Source of the DNA: Agelas oroides | Lineage: Eukaryota; Porifera; Demospongiae; Agelasida; Agelasidae | Direction: 5' to 3' | Length of the DNA stretch: 64,000 nt | Assembly (NCBI GenBank): GCA_949130485.1 | Contig: OX422204.1 | Span: 868,001 to 932,000, forward strand | Shown: positions 37,301-48,548 of the stretch, piece after piece | Layout of the letters: each line of letters begins with the position of its first letter | Position numbering within the stretch: position 1 is the first letter of the stretch | Notes under the pieces: generated by a model | What the model saw: the letters and a program-made list of their open reading frames with translations, nothing else | Told to the model about the DNA's origin: nothing | The model's database searches: none | Position numbers and translations under genes: made by a program

Positions 37301-39750
37301 AATGCAGGGGAATGCAGGGGAATGCCAGGGGAACGTATGGGAGTGGGTGCAATGTGCCAAGGGAATGCAGGGGAATGCAGGGGAATGCCAGGGGAACGTA
37401 TAGGGGTGGGTGCAAAGTGCCAGGCGAATGTAGGAGAATGAAAGGGAATGCCAGGGAACATACAGGAGTGGGTGCAAATTGCCAGGGGAATGCAAGGGAA
37501 TGCCAGGGAAATGCATGGGAGTGTGTGCAAAATGCAATAGGAAAGTGGGGGAATGCCAGGGGAATGTATGGGAGTGGGTTCAAAACACCAGAGGAACGCA
37601 GGGGAATGCCAGGGGAATGTATGGGAGTGGGTGCAAAACACCAGAGGATCGCAGGGGAATGTAGGGGAATGCCAGGGGAATGTATGGGAGTGGGTGCAAA
37701 ACACCAGAGGAACGCAGGGGAATGTAGGGGAATGCCAGGGGAACATATGGAAGTCGGTGCAAAGTGCCAGGGGAATGCAGGGGAATGCAAGGGAATGCCA
37801 GGGGAACATATGGGAGTGGGCGTAATGCCAGGGGAATGCAGGGGAATGCAGGGGATGCCAGGGGAACGTTTGGGTATGTGTGCAAAGTGCCAGGAGAATG
37901 CAGGGGAATGTATGGGAGTGGGTGTAAAGTGCCAGGAGAATGCAGGGGAATGTATGGGAGTGGGTGTAAAGTGCCAGGAGAATGAAATGGAATGCAGGGG
38001 AATGCCAGGGGAACGTATAGGAGTGGGTGCAAAGTGACAGGGGAATGGAGGGGAATGTATGGGAGTGGGTGCAAAGTGCCAGGGAATGAAATGGAATGCT
38101 GGGGAATGCCAGGGGAACGTATAGGAGTGGGTGCAAAGTGACAGGGGAATGGAGGGGAATGTATGGGAGTGGGTGCAAAGTGCCAGGGGAATGAAATGGA
38201 ATGCAGGGGAATGCCAGGGAAACATATGGGAGTGGGTGCAAAGTGATAGGGGAATGGAGGGGAATGTAGGAGAATGTACTGGAGTGGGCGCAAAGTGCCA
38301 GGGGAATGCAGGGGAATGCCAGGGGAACGTATGGGTATGTGTGCAAAGTGCCAGGAGAATGCAGGGGAATGTATGGGAGTGGGTGCAAAGTGCCAGGGGA
38401 ATGAAATGGAACGCAGGGGAATGCCAGGGGAACATATGGGAGTGGGTGAAAAGTGACAGGGGAATGGAGGGGAATGTATGGGAGTGGGTGCAAAGTGCCA
38501 GGGGAATGCAGGGAAATGCCAGGGGAACGTATGGGAGTGGGTGCAAAGTGACGGGAATGCAGGGGAATGTACGGGAGTGGGCGCAAAGTGCCAGGGGAAT
38601 GCAGGGGAATGCCAGGGGAACGTATGGGAGTGGGTGCAAAGTGGCAGGGGAATGCAGGGGAATGCCAGGGGACCATATGGGACTGGGTGCAAAGTGCTAG
38701 GGGAACCCAGGGGAATGCAGGGGAACCCCACGGAAACGTATGGGGTGGGTGCAAAGTGCCAGGGGATCCCATGGGAATGCCAGGGGAATGTATGGGACTG
38801 GGCGCAAGGTGCCAGGGGAATGCAGGGGAATGCCAGGGGAACGCATGGGAGTGGGTGCAAAGTGCCAGGGGAATGAAATGGAACGCAGGGGAATGCCAGG
38901 GGAACATATGGGAGTGGGTGCAAAGTGACAGGGGAATGGAGGGGAATGTATGGGAGTGGGTGCAAAGTGACAGGGGAATGGAGGGGAATGTATGGGAGTG
39001 GGTGCAAAGTGCCAGGGGAATGCAGGGGAATGCCAGGGGAACGTATGGGAGTGGGTGCAAAGTGACAGGGGAATGCAGGGGAATGTACGGGAGTGGGCGC
39101 AAAGTGCCAGGGGAATGCAGGGGAATGCCAGGGGAACGTATGGGAGTGGGTGCAAAGTGGCAGGGGAATGCAGGGGAATGCCAGGGGACCATATGGGACT
39201 GGGTGCAAAGTGCTAGGGGAACCCAGGGGAATGCAGGGGAATCCCACGGGAACGTATGGGGGTGGGTGCAAAGTGCCAGGGGATCCCATGGGAATGCCAG
39301 GGGAATGTATGGGACTGGGCGCAAGGTGCCAGGGGAATGCAGGGGAATGCCAGGGGAACGTATGGGAGTGGGTGCAAAGTGGCAGGGGAATGCAGGGGAA
39401 TGCCATGGGACCATATGGGACTGGGTGCAAAGTGCTAGGGGAACCCAGGGGAATGCAGGGGAATCCCATGGGAACGTATGGGGGTGGGTGCAAAGTGCCA
39501 GGGGATCCCATGGGAATGCCGGGGAATGCCATGGGAACTTATGGAAGTGGGTGCAGTGCCAGGGGAATGCAGGGTGATGCCAGGGGAACATATGGTAGTG
39601 GGTGCAAAGTGCCAGGGGGACATATGGGGATGTGTGCATTGTGCCAATGGAACGCAGGGAATGCCAAGAGAACGTATGGCAGTGGGTGTAAAGTGCCATG
39701 GGAACCCAAGGGAATGCCAGGGTAACATATGCGACTGGTTGCAAAGTGCC
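10385..39750. repeat. Giant ~53-bp minisatellite array (about 29 kb)
   Basis: The typical unit is GGGAGTGGGTGCAAAGTGCC followed by two or more AGGGGAATGC 10-mers and then CAGGGGAACGTAT. Units vary in length because the 10-mer count varies. Divergence is highest near the left end (10.4-12 kb) and lowest at 37.5-39.7 kb, where higher-order blocks of about 516 and 221 bp recur. Large internal duplications are also seen. The consensus contains no stop triplet on either strand, which explains frames of up to 986 codons on the minus strand and several hundred on the plus strand. The period is not a multiple of three, so all three frames of a strand read the same rotated 53-residue pattern. I do not call any of them genes. 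Confidence 0.95.
27515..27796. repeat. Inverted patch inside the 53-bp minisatellite
   Basis: Here the array runs in the opposite orientation (CATTCCCCTGCATTCCCCTG, CTGGCACTTTGCACCCACTC), with sharp borders at about 27515 and 27796. Both flanks are in the usual orientation. About five units are involved. Confidence 0.93.
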
Positions 39751-40172
39751 CCCTGGCACAATGCATACATCCCCATACGTTCGCCTGGCACTTTGCACCC
39801 ACTCCCATACGTTCCCCTGGCATTCCCCAACATTCCCCTGGCACTTTGCACCTACCCCCATACGTTCCCCTAGCATTCCCCTGGCGTCCCCAAACAGAAG
39901 GCATCCACCACCATACACTACCCTAGCATTCCCCTTGCGTCCCCAAACACTTGGTATCCACCCAACAGATTGAACCCTCTGGGATTCCCCTGGTATTTTG
40001 CATCCACCCCATATATTCCCCTGGCATTCCCGACCTCCACAAACACTGCATCTACCCACGTACATTCCCGACACTCCCCTGACCTTGCAAAAAGACTTCA
40101 TCCACCCGCATACATTCCCGACATTCCCTTGATTTCCCTCACTTTCCATTCACCCCCATACATTCCCTGACC
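39751..40172. repeat. Inverted and decaying right end of the 53-bp minisatellite
   Basis: At about 39750 (AAAGTGCC|CCCTGGCAC) the orientation flips. The first inverted units are regular. They then become divergent, with CGTCCCCAAACA-type segments, until the array stops at the border with the 22-bp satellite. Confidence 0.9.
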
Positions 40173-43100
40173 ACATATACTATTGCACATCACTGCATAT
40201 ACTAAACCACATCACCGCATATATTATTGCACATCACTGCAAGCTATAGACATCATTGCGTATACTTTTGTACATCCTGCATGCTATAGCACAACACTGC
40301 TTATACTATTGCACATGACTATAGTACACCCTACATATACTATGCACATCACTGCATATCCCACATTGCTGCAAGCTATAGGACATCACTGCATATAGAA
40401 TTGCACATCATTGCATGCTATAGTACATCACTACATATACTATTGCACAACACTACATACACTATTGCACATCACTGCATGCTGTAGTACATCACTGTAT
40501 ACACTATTGAACATCACTAAATATTCTATTACACATCCCTGCATGCTACAGTCCATCCTGCATACACTAATGCACACCCAAACATATACTATTGTATATT
40601 ACTGCATGTTATAGTACATTACTGCATATATAATTGCACATCATTGCATGCTTTATTACATCACTGTATTACTATTGCAGATTGCTGCATGCTTTGCATA
40701 TCACTGCATAATATTGCACATATCGACACGTTAGAGTATATCACTGAATATACCATTGCACATCACTGCACACACTATTGCACATCACTGCATGCTATAG
40801 AACATCACTGCATCCACTATTCCACATCACGCTTATAATATTGCACATGACTGCATCCTATAGTACATAACTGCAAACAATTGAACATCACTGCTTGCAA
40901 CAGTACAACACTGCATGTACTATTGCACATCACTGCATATAATATTGCCCTCACTGCATATACTATAGCACATCACTGCATGCTATACATCATTGCATAT
41001 ACTACTGCACATTGTTGCATGCTATTACTTATCACTGCATATTCTATTGCACATCACTGCATGTTATTGTATACCACTGCATATAATACTGCACATCACT
41101 GCAGCTAAAGTACATCACTGCATATACTATTGCACATCACTGCATGCCATAGTACATCCGGGCATATACTATTGCACATCACTGCATGCCATATTACAAA
41201 ACTCCATATACTATTGCAATTCACTGCATGATATATTACATCACTGCATATATTACTGCACATTGCTGCATGCTATTGCATATCACTGCATATACATTGC
41301 ACATCACTGCATGTTATAGAACATCACAGCATATACTATTGCACATCACTGCATGTTATAGCATATCACTGCATATACTTTGCACATTACTGCATATACT
41401 ATTCCACATCACTGCATTAGTATGTCACATCACTGCATATAGTATTGAACATCACTCATGCCATGCATATTACATCACTGCATACACTATTGCATATCAC
41501 TGCATATACAATTGCACATCACTGCATGCCATAGTACATCCGGGCATATACTATTGCACATCACTGCATGCCATATTACATCACTGCATATACTATCGCA
41601 CATCACTGCTATACAATTGCACATCACTGCATGCCATATTACAACACTGCATATACTATTGCACATCACTGCATATACTATCGCACATCACTGCTATACA
41701 ATTGCACATCACTGCATGCCATATTACAACACTGCATATACTATTGCACATCACTGCATATACTACTGCACATTGCTGTATGCTATTGCATATCCCTGCA
41801 TACGCTACTGCACATCAGGGTTGTAGTAATTGAATTCTGGCATGGTTTTATTGATTACAATTACTTGAGCCTGAATCGTCAATTAATACCAATTACAATT
41901 ACCAAGGTTGCTCACGAGTAATGATTACAATTACAGAAAAATGACAAAATTACAAATGACATTGTTAAATTACAGGTCGAAGTAGTCATGAATTGGTTTT
42001 AATGTAAATGTGCTGACAAAGCATGCTCTTGCCACGTCTTGAACAGCATGAGGTCAGCTGAGTATGCTGAGTTTGCCAGTATTGTAATTGAACTTGTAAT
42101 TGTTATTTTACTATCCCCTGCAAACAATTACATGCCTTTTGTTCAGCATTACAAATTACATCAGTTGTCGTGAAGTGAAATTACAATTACAAATTACTGT
42201 TTGAAAACCTGTAATCATTACGTAGTCATTACATTTGGTTTTTCAATTACTACAACCCTGCTGCACATCACTGCATGTTATAGCAGATCACAGCAATACT
42301 ATAGCACATCACTGCATTAGCATTTCACATCACTGCATATACTATTGCACATCACTGCATGCCATGCATATCACATCACAGCATTACTATTGCATATCAC
42401 TATACATAAGCTATAGTACATCACTGCATACACAATTGCACATCACTGCTTGCAATATTACATCACTGCATATACTAATGCACATCACTGCATATAGTAT
42501 TGCACATCACTGCATGCCATAGTACACCCGGGCATATACCATTGACATCACTGCATGCCATATTACATCACTGCATATACTATCACACACCACAGCATAT
42601 ACTATTGCACATCACTGCATGCCATATTACATCACTGCATATACTATTGCATATCACTGCATATACTATTGCACATCACTGCATGCTATAGTACATCACT
42701 GCATATACTACTGCACATTGCTGCATGCTATTACATATCACTGCATATGCCATTGCACATTCACTGCATGCGATTGTAAATCACTGCATGTACTATTGCA
42801 CATCACCGCATGCTATAGTACATCACTGCATACACTACTGCACATCACTGCATGCAATATTACATTACTGCATATACTACTGCGCATTGCTGAATGCTAT
42901 TGCATATCACTGCATCTATTATTGCACATCACTGCTGCGATAGTACATCACTGCATACACTATTGCACAACACTGCATGCAATATTACATCACTGCATAT
43001 ATTAATGCACATCACTGCTTATACTACTGCATATTACTGCATGTTATATTACATCACTGCGTATACTACTGCGCATTCCTGCATGCTATTGCATATCACT

Positions 43101-43664
43101 GCATATACTATTGCACTTCACAGCATGCTATTGTATATCACTGCATATACTATTGCACATCACTGCAAATACTATTGCACATCACTGCATATACTATTGC
43201 ACATCACTGCATATACTATCGCACATTGCTGCATGCTATTGCATATCACTGAATATACTATTGCACATCACTGGATGTTATAGTGTATCACTGCATATAC
43301 TATTGCACATCACTGCATGCTACAGCTCATCACGCATACACTATTCCACATCACTGAATGCTACAGTACAACACTGCATATACCATTGCACATTCACTGC
43401 ATGCTGTTGTAAATCACTGCATACACCATTGCACATCACTGCATGCAATATTACATCATTGCATGCAATATTACATCACTGCATATACTATTGCACATCA
43501 CTGCATGCTATAGTACATCACTGCATATACTATTGCACATCACTGCATGCTATAGTACATCACTGCATATATTATAGCACATCACTGCATGCTATATTAC
43601 ATCACTGCATGCTATATTACATCACTGCATATACTATCGCACATCACTGCATATACTATAGGAG
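40173..43664. repeat. 22-bp satellite array, two alternating monomers
   Basis: The monomers are CACATCACTGCATATACTAT plus TG and CACATCACTGCATGCTATAG plus TA. They are often alternating and sometimes degenerate, over 3.5 kb. A 445-bp element interrupts the array at 41816-42260. The Ile/His/Cys/Tyr-rich frames are repeat translations, not genes. Confidence 0.94.
41816..42260. mobile_element. Non-autonomous hAT-like element (MITE)
   Basis: The ends are perfect 19-bp inverted repeats: CAGGGTTGTAGTAATTGAA at 41816-41834 and its complement at 42242-42260. The element is 445 bp, AT-rich and has no coding capacity. It is flanked by the 8-bp direct repeat CTGCACAT (41808-41815 and 42261-42268). CAGGG ends with 8-bp duplications are typical of the hAT superfamily. 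CTGCACAT also occurs elsewhere in the host satellite, so the duplication is not fully independent evidence. Confidence 0.85.
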
Positions 43665-43668
43665 ACAT

Positions 43669-43756
43669 GGACAGGGAGAGGAACAGATAGACAGGGACAG
43701 GAATATGAACAGGGACAGACGGACAGGAACATGGATGAGGACAGGGACAGGTAAGA
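43669..43756. repeat. GGACAGG-rich short repeat
   Basis: About 90 bp built from variants of GGGACAGGAACA(G/T), directly after the 22-bp satellite. Confidence 0.75.
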
Positions 43757-43759
43757 GGG

Positions 43760-45060
43760 GCAAAGGTCTTTTGTGAGTTAATGGCTTTCAGAAAAGCCAG
43801 TTGAGACTACACAATCAGAATAGGGTTGGCACCATCTTTTCACAAGCCCAGCACTGTTTCCATGCATAGATGTGACCTCCAAACCTCCTCCCAGTGACCA
43901 TCACAAGTAGCTCTACCATTTCACCCCATGATAGATGCATGCTAGATATAGATCTATGTAATTACCTTAAGGGAAGCATTTACCTGCCCAACATGCATAC
44001 GTGATTACAATTCTCACAAAATTGTGAGAACAATGGACATTACGTGCTATTGGGGCAGACAGCTGTAAATCAGTTGCACCTTGAAATGCAACTGGTATTT
44101 ACCTGCAATGCTACAATTCTGATTATATACAATTCAGAATATTAAAAAAAAATAGTAGCTAAGTCTGGGCTAATTAGCTCTTAACTGCACAAACAAAAAC
44201 ACAAACTAAATTGCATCAGTTTCTATTTCTACCTAAGAAAGCTAAAGTACCACCTGCAAAACACAACGCTGGTTACAAAAACCAAAAGCAATACAAAGCA
44301 TCATGGAGCCCCAAACTTAACACAGTTGTGAACAATGTTCACAACTGCATTGTAATAAAAATACGTACGTGTGCATTTACCTACACCCTATTCATACAAA
44401 GCCTACACCTGGTACAAACCTCACCAGTTTGTCAGGCACTTAACGTGCTAAATATGCATTCACAGTATTTAGCTACCTCCTAACCTACCTGCACACACCT
44501 GCATTCTGCCAAAGAAGGCAAAATGTAGTTAATATCTACACTAGGTACCTTGAAGTCTTGTACTAAGTCTTGCTGTTTAGAGGACTGCTTTACGATGTGG
44601 AGTATTCCGTGCTGAGACTAGAAGGGAATTGGGAGGGGCAAGAGGGAAGAGAAACATGAGAACAATAGACAGCAGGATATTTTAAGACAACACAGGCCAT
44701 GCATATTGGTAGGTTCAGTTTGTTGGCATGCACAAATAGAAAAATAGAAAGGGGAGCAAGAGGGGAGAGACACGGGACAGATTTAAGCAGGCAGCAGAGT
44801 ATATTTTCTTGGACAACACACAAGCCATGCACACAACAGTGCAATACAGAACAAGATTTCTTGTAAGTCAGTGAGTCCATTCACCACCTTGCCGCCTTGG
44901 GAGAGGAGCACCCAATAATCGTGTCCCCCTCACTCTCTATCTTCCTCTCCCACTCATTCCACACCATTCCTCCCACACACACCCCTCACCCCCACACACA
45001 CACCCCTTCACACACCCATGCACCCTCACACCCACACACACATGCACCTTCATGCTCCCA
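43760..45060. other. No gene recognised
   Basis: AT-rich unique-looking DNA. I see no exon pair with splice sites and no RNA gene. At about 44650-44880 a GGGGAGCAAGAGG-type segment occurs twice in diverged form. A Pro/Thr/His-rich CACAC stretch lies at 44960-45050. Confidence 0.5.
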
Positions 45061-45198
45061 AGCCTTCATGTCACATCTCTAAGGGTCATTGAGATCTTTT
45101 GCACTTTGGTCGATCTGCTTTGGCCATTCAAACTTCCTCTAGGATCTCATAGATACGAAACAGATGTTCATCAAAAAATGGTGGATAGCTAGAGCATG

Positions 45199-45372
45199 GA
45201 GGATGGAAGATGAAGAGGGAGGAGAGGGAGAAAGGGAGGAAAGGAGGGGGAAAGGGAGGGGAGGGAGGAAAGAGGGAGAAAGGGGAGGAAAGAGAGGGGA
45301 AAGGGGAGGAAAGAGGGAGAAAGGGGAGGAAAGAGAGGGGAAAGGGGAGGAAAGAGAAAAGTGGAGAATGGG
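45199..45372. repeat. Polypurine tract 1
   Basis: About 170 bp of GGAAAGGGGAGGAAAGAG-type purine DNA on the plus strand. Translations on either strand are low complexity. Confidence 0.9.
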
Positions 45373-45687
45373 GAAGATGAAATTTCACCCCCTCCCACAC
45401 ATCTCCGCACCCACACACTTTTCACAACCCACATCCCCACTTACACCACAAGCATCTCACAGATGAGATACCAAGTGCCCACCAATCCAGCTCCTCCCCG
45501 TGCCCCTGTCCCTGGATGATCTGTGGAGCCAGGTACTCTGGCGTACCAGTGTGCACGTCCGTCTGTGAGGGGGAGAGGTGAACCCATGAGGAATCAGTCT
45601 TTCTACTACTTGTGGGAATATTTCCCAGGCCGTTTAGTTATATTCTACTAGTATACCCTCAGTACCACAAAAGATGACAAATGAAAA

Positions 45688-46428
45688 TGTGGAGAAGAGG
45701 GGGAGAGGGGGAGGAGGGGGGGAGAGTAGAGGGGAGGGGGAGAGAGGGGGAGGAGGGGGGGAGAGAGGGGGAGGAGGGGGAGAGAGTAGAGGGGAGAGAG
45801 GGGGAGGAGGGGGGGAGAGGGGGGGAGAGAGGGGGAGGAAGGGGGAGAGAGGGGGAAAGAGGGGGAAAGAGAAGAGGGAGAGCAGAGGGTGAGAAAGGCG
45901 GAAAGGGAGGGGGAAAGGGAGGGGAGGAAGGAGGGAGAGGGAGGGAAGGACAGGAGAAGGGAAGGGGGAGGAATGAGAGGGAGAGAAGAGGGACAGGGAG
46001 AGGGAGAGGAGAGAGGAGGGAGAGGGAGGGTAGAGGGGAGCATAGAGGGGGAGGGAGAGGGAGGAGGAGGAAGGGTAGGATGTGAAGGAGAAAGTAGGGA
46101 GGAATGAGGGAGGGGAGGAGGAAGGGTAGGATGTGAAGGAGAAAGTAGAGAGGATGGGGAGGAAGGGGGAAGGAGAGGGAGAGGTGAGGGAGGGAGGGAG
46201 GGGGAGGGAGTGGGAGAGAGGGAGATGGAGGCAAGGGAGGGAAGGAGGGGAGGGAGGGGAGGGAGGGAGGGGGAGGGAGGGGGAGGGAGGAGGTGAGGGG
46301 GAAGAGAGGGAGGAAAGAGGGGAGGGAGGGGTGGAGAGGGAGGGGAAGGAGAGAGGAAGGAGGGGGAGGAGGGGGAGGGACGCGTACGAGGGAGGGGAGG
46401 GAGGAGGGGGAGGGGAGGGAAAGAGGGG
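45688..46428. repeat. Polypurine tract 2 (about 740 bp)
   Basis: Almost uninterrupted A/G on the plus strand (GGGGGAGAGAGGGGGAGGAG and variants). The Ser/Pro/Leu and Gly/Glu/Arg frames are repeat translations. The tract lies in the intron-like interval of the decayed kinase gene. Confidence 0.93.
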
Positions 46429-46436
46429 ATGAATAG

Positions 46437-46770
46437 GCCTTGACACATGCTAGCATAATAGGCATGAGAAGCGTAAGGGAATTATGCTGGAATAAAAATC
46501 TTTAGACCAGTGAGAATAATAGGCTAGCCTCGAACCTTTCTCTGTGTGAGAATGTTATAATTATGCGTGGACCTCTGTTCAGAGCATGAAGATTATATTT
46601 CTGTTTCTGTCATGCTTCAGTACAATAGAAAATGAGCTATTTTGTCTGTGTACTAAATAAATTTTTGCCTATAATTTGAGAATAATAGGTTAACTTCAAA
46701 AGCGTAACAGGCATAACTGGAGAGCATAAGGGAATAGAATAGGCAAAAAAGCATTTGTGTCAAGGACTAG
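46437..46770. other. AT-rich island between polypurine tracts, possible small element
   Basis: The two ends share family-like strings: AATAGGCATGAGAAGCGTAA near 46457 and AAAAGCGTAACAGGCATAAC near 46698, and GCATAAGGGAATAGAATAGG near 46727. A repeat with internal duplications is likely. There is no coding signal. Confidence 0.4.
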
Positions 46771-47385
46771 GTATGAAGGAGGGAGATGGATGGGAGCAAG
46801 GAGGGGGGGAGGGGAGGGGGAAGGTGAGCAAAGGGAGAGGGGAGGAGAGGGGAGGGAGGGGGAAGGTGAGCAAAGGGAGGGAAGGAGGGGAGGGAGGGGG
46901 AAGGTGAGCAAAGGGAGGGGAGGAAGGGAAGGGAGGGGAGGGGAGGGAAGGGAGGGGAGGGGAGGGAAGGGAGGGGAGGGGAGGGAAGGGAGGGGAGGGG
47001 AGGGAAGGGAAGGGAAGGGAAGGGAGGGGAGGGAGGGGAAGGGAGGGGAGGGGAGGGAGGGAAGGGGAGGGAGGGGAGGGGGAGGGAGGGAAGGGGAGGG
47101 AGGGGAGGGGGAGGGAGGGAAGGGGAGGGAGGGGAGGGGGAGGGAGGGAAGGGGAGGGAGGGGGGGAAGGGAGGGAAGGGGAGGGAGGGGAGGGGGAGGG
47201 AGGGAAGGGGAGGGAGGGAGGGGGAGGGAGGGAGAGGAAGGGAAGGGAGGGGAGGGGAGGGAGGGGAGGTGAGGGAAGGGAGAGGGGAGGGAAGGGAGAG
47301 GGGAGGGGGAAGGTGAGCAAAGGGAGGGGAGGGAGGGAAGAGAGGGGGAGGGGAGGGGAGGGGAGGGGAAGGAGGAAGGGAAGGA
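46770..47385. repeat. Polypurine tract 3 (about 615 bp)
   Basis: GGGAGGGGA-type purine DNA with a recurring AAGGTGAGCAAAGGGAG segment (46821, 46861, 46901 and 47310). It ends just before the kinase exon at 47399. Frames across it are not genes. Confidence 0.93.
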
Positions 47386-47461
47386 CACCTATACTGACCC
47401 TGTTGAGGTAGTTGAGAGCCATGATGATTTCACAAGCAAAGAGAGGTGGCACTGTCAAATC

Positions 47462-48125
47462 TGTATGCTGTTCTGAGATATGTGAAGAATGCATGAGGTG
47501 GAGGGTGTGCGGGGTGAAGGAAGAGTTGGGTGCAGGGTGTGTGTGAAAAGTGTACAGGTAGAGGGAACATGTGTATAGAAGAGTGAGTGACGGCAAGGTC
47601 TGGTGGAGAGTTACATGTCTTGTCACACTAGCTTTTGTTCAACAACATCTTGTAATAACAACATTCCACTGGCCACAATTGCAGATGGTTTGTTTTAGGA
47701 AACATCACTGGACCAGAGATATACATTCTTACATGTTGCCTAGGTAACGGGTTATATATACATTCTTACATGTTGCCTAAGCATATGTACATGGCAGTGA
47801 TAACTGGTTTGTTCAGCTGTGAGTTCATAGAACATATCTGCTGTCAGATAAAACCCTGAACTTTGCCTCTACACAGTGAGGTCCTTCGTACTTTGACCCT
47901 CCCACCCACACAATCAATGACAGGCTACCAATGAGCTCACTATGAGAGCAGGAGAGAAGAATAGAGTGAAGGGGCGAGAGTAATAGCTCATGATAACCTG
48001 ACTTTGTTTGCATGCGTGGTGTGTGCATGTGTGTACATGCGTGTGTGTGCATGTGTGTATGCGTGTGCATGTGTGTGGCATGCGTGTGAATGCATGTGTG
48101 CACTGTTTGAAAACTATTCACTGAA
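47462..48125. other. No gene; small tandem duplication and (GT)n
   Basis: TATACATTCTTACATGTTGC followed by CTA occurs twice in tandem at about 47720-47785. A GCATGTGTGTACATGCGTGT-type repeat lies at 48013-48100. The Thr/His-rich frame across the latter is not a gene. Confidence 0.7.
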
Positions 48126-48480
48126 TACAGTGGAACCTCTCTGATACAGACACCTTTGGATCAAAACCAGTCCTTGGGACTAAAACTAGTCCATGCCCCT
48201 GACCATTTTCGGCTGCCAAAAGTGGTCCCCCGGTTGCCAAATTTGGTCCTGCTAGGACCAGTTTTGGCAACCAAAAATAGTCCGGGGCAACATTTTTGGC
48301 AGCCAAAATCAGTCCGGGGTGCCAAAGGATGGGATGTCCCCCCTTTAATTGTCCCCCTGGATGCGTGGTCCTAGGACCAGCTGTCCCCCAGGACAACTTG
48401 TCCTAGGACCACGTGTCCCCCTAGGACAGCTGGTCCTAAGACAAGTTGTCCCCCTTAGGACGAGTTGTCACCACATGAGT
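48126..48480. repeat. GGTCC/GGACC palindrome-rich repeat with a pogo-like left end
   Basis: It starts TA|CAGTGGAACCTCTCTGA, which resembles Tc1/mariner-pogo termini inserted at TA. It continues with many short palindromes such as GTCCTAGGAC, AACTTGTCC and AGTCCGGGG. The same strings return at 48925-49000 and 49414-49470 on either side of the 49001-49413 insertion, so the element probably once ran from 48128 to about 49475. No matching right end was recognised. Confidence 0.5.
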
Positions 48481-48548
48481 CTGAGGTTACGAAGCAGCTA
48501 TATTATCCCCTGTCTGTGGCCATTCTGTCCATCAAAACTAAAAAATAT

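Larger units (their letters stand above)
45100..47460 (-). pseudogene. Decayed AGC-family protein kinase gene
   Basis: Three kinase exons are recognisable. 47399-47460 encodes LTVPPLFACEIIMALNYLNR (helix E region). 45445-45562 encodes [13 protein letters not shown] then [12 protein letters not shown] (activation-segment end and helix F). The third, starting at 45188, encodes YPPFFDEHLFRIYEIL then [28 protein letters not shown] and YPPFF are typical of PKA/PKG-type AGC kinases. Signs of decay: the APE glutamate is Gln; one base appears lost at about 45470 (WALGI, then LICEMLV in another frame); a second shift lies just after EILE at about 45130; and no exon with the HRD and DFG motifs is found between 47399 and 45562, which is mostly polypurine repeat. 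No N-lobe exon was found upstream. A sequencing error could explain the shifts but not the missing catalytic exon. Confidence 0.65.

Noticed and set aside
37189..40149. A 986-codon minus-strand frame and other long frames in 10.4-40 kb
   Set aside because: They are translations of the stop-free 53-bp repeat, present in all frames and on both strands, with no splice sites, domain or codon signal.
40183..43776. Many Ile/His/Cys/Tyr-rich frames
   Set aside because: Translations of the 22-bp satellite in shifting frames.
45634..46448. Ser/Pro/Leu-rich minus frames and Gly/Glu/Arg-rich plus frames over the polypurine tracts
   Set aside because: Low-complexity DNA read in several frames at once; only the separate kinase exons are convincing.
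47735..47748. GTTGCCTAGGTAAC as an RFX site
   Set aside because: It resembles an EF-C/X-box site but is in a small duplicated segment far from any intact gene start.
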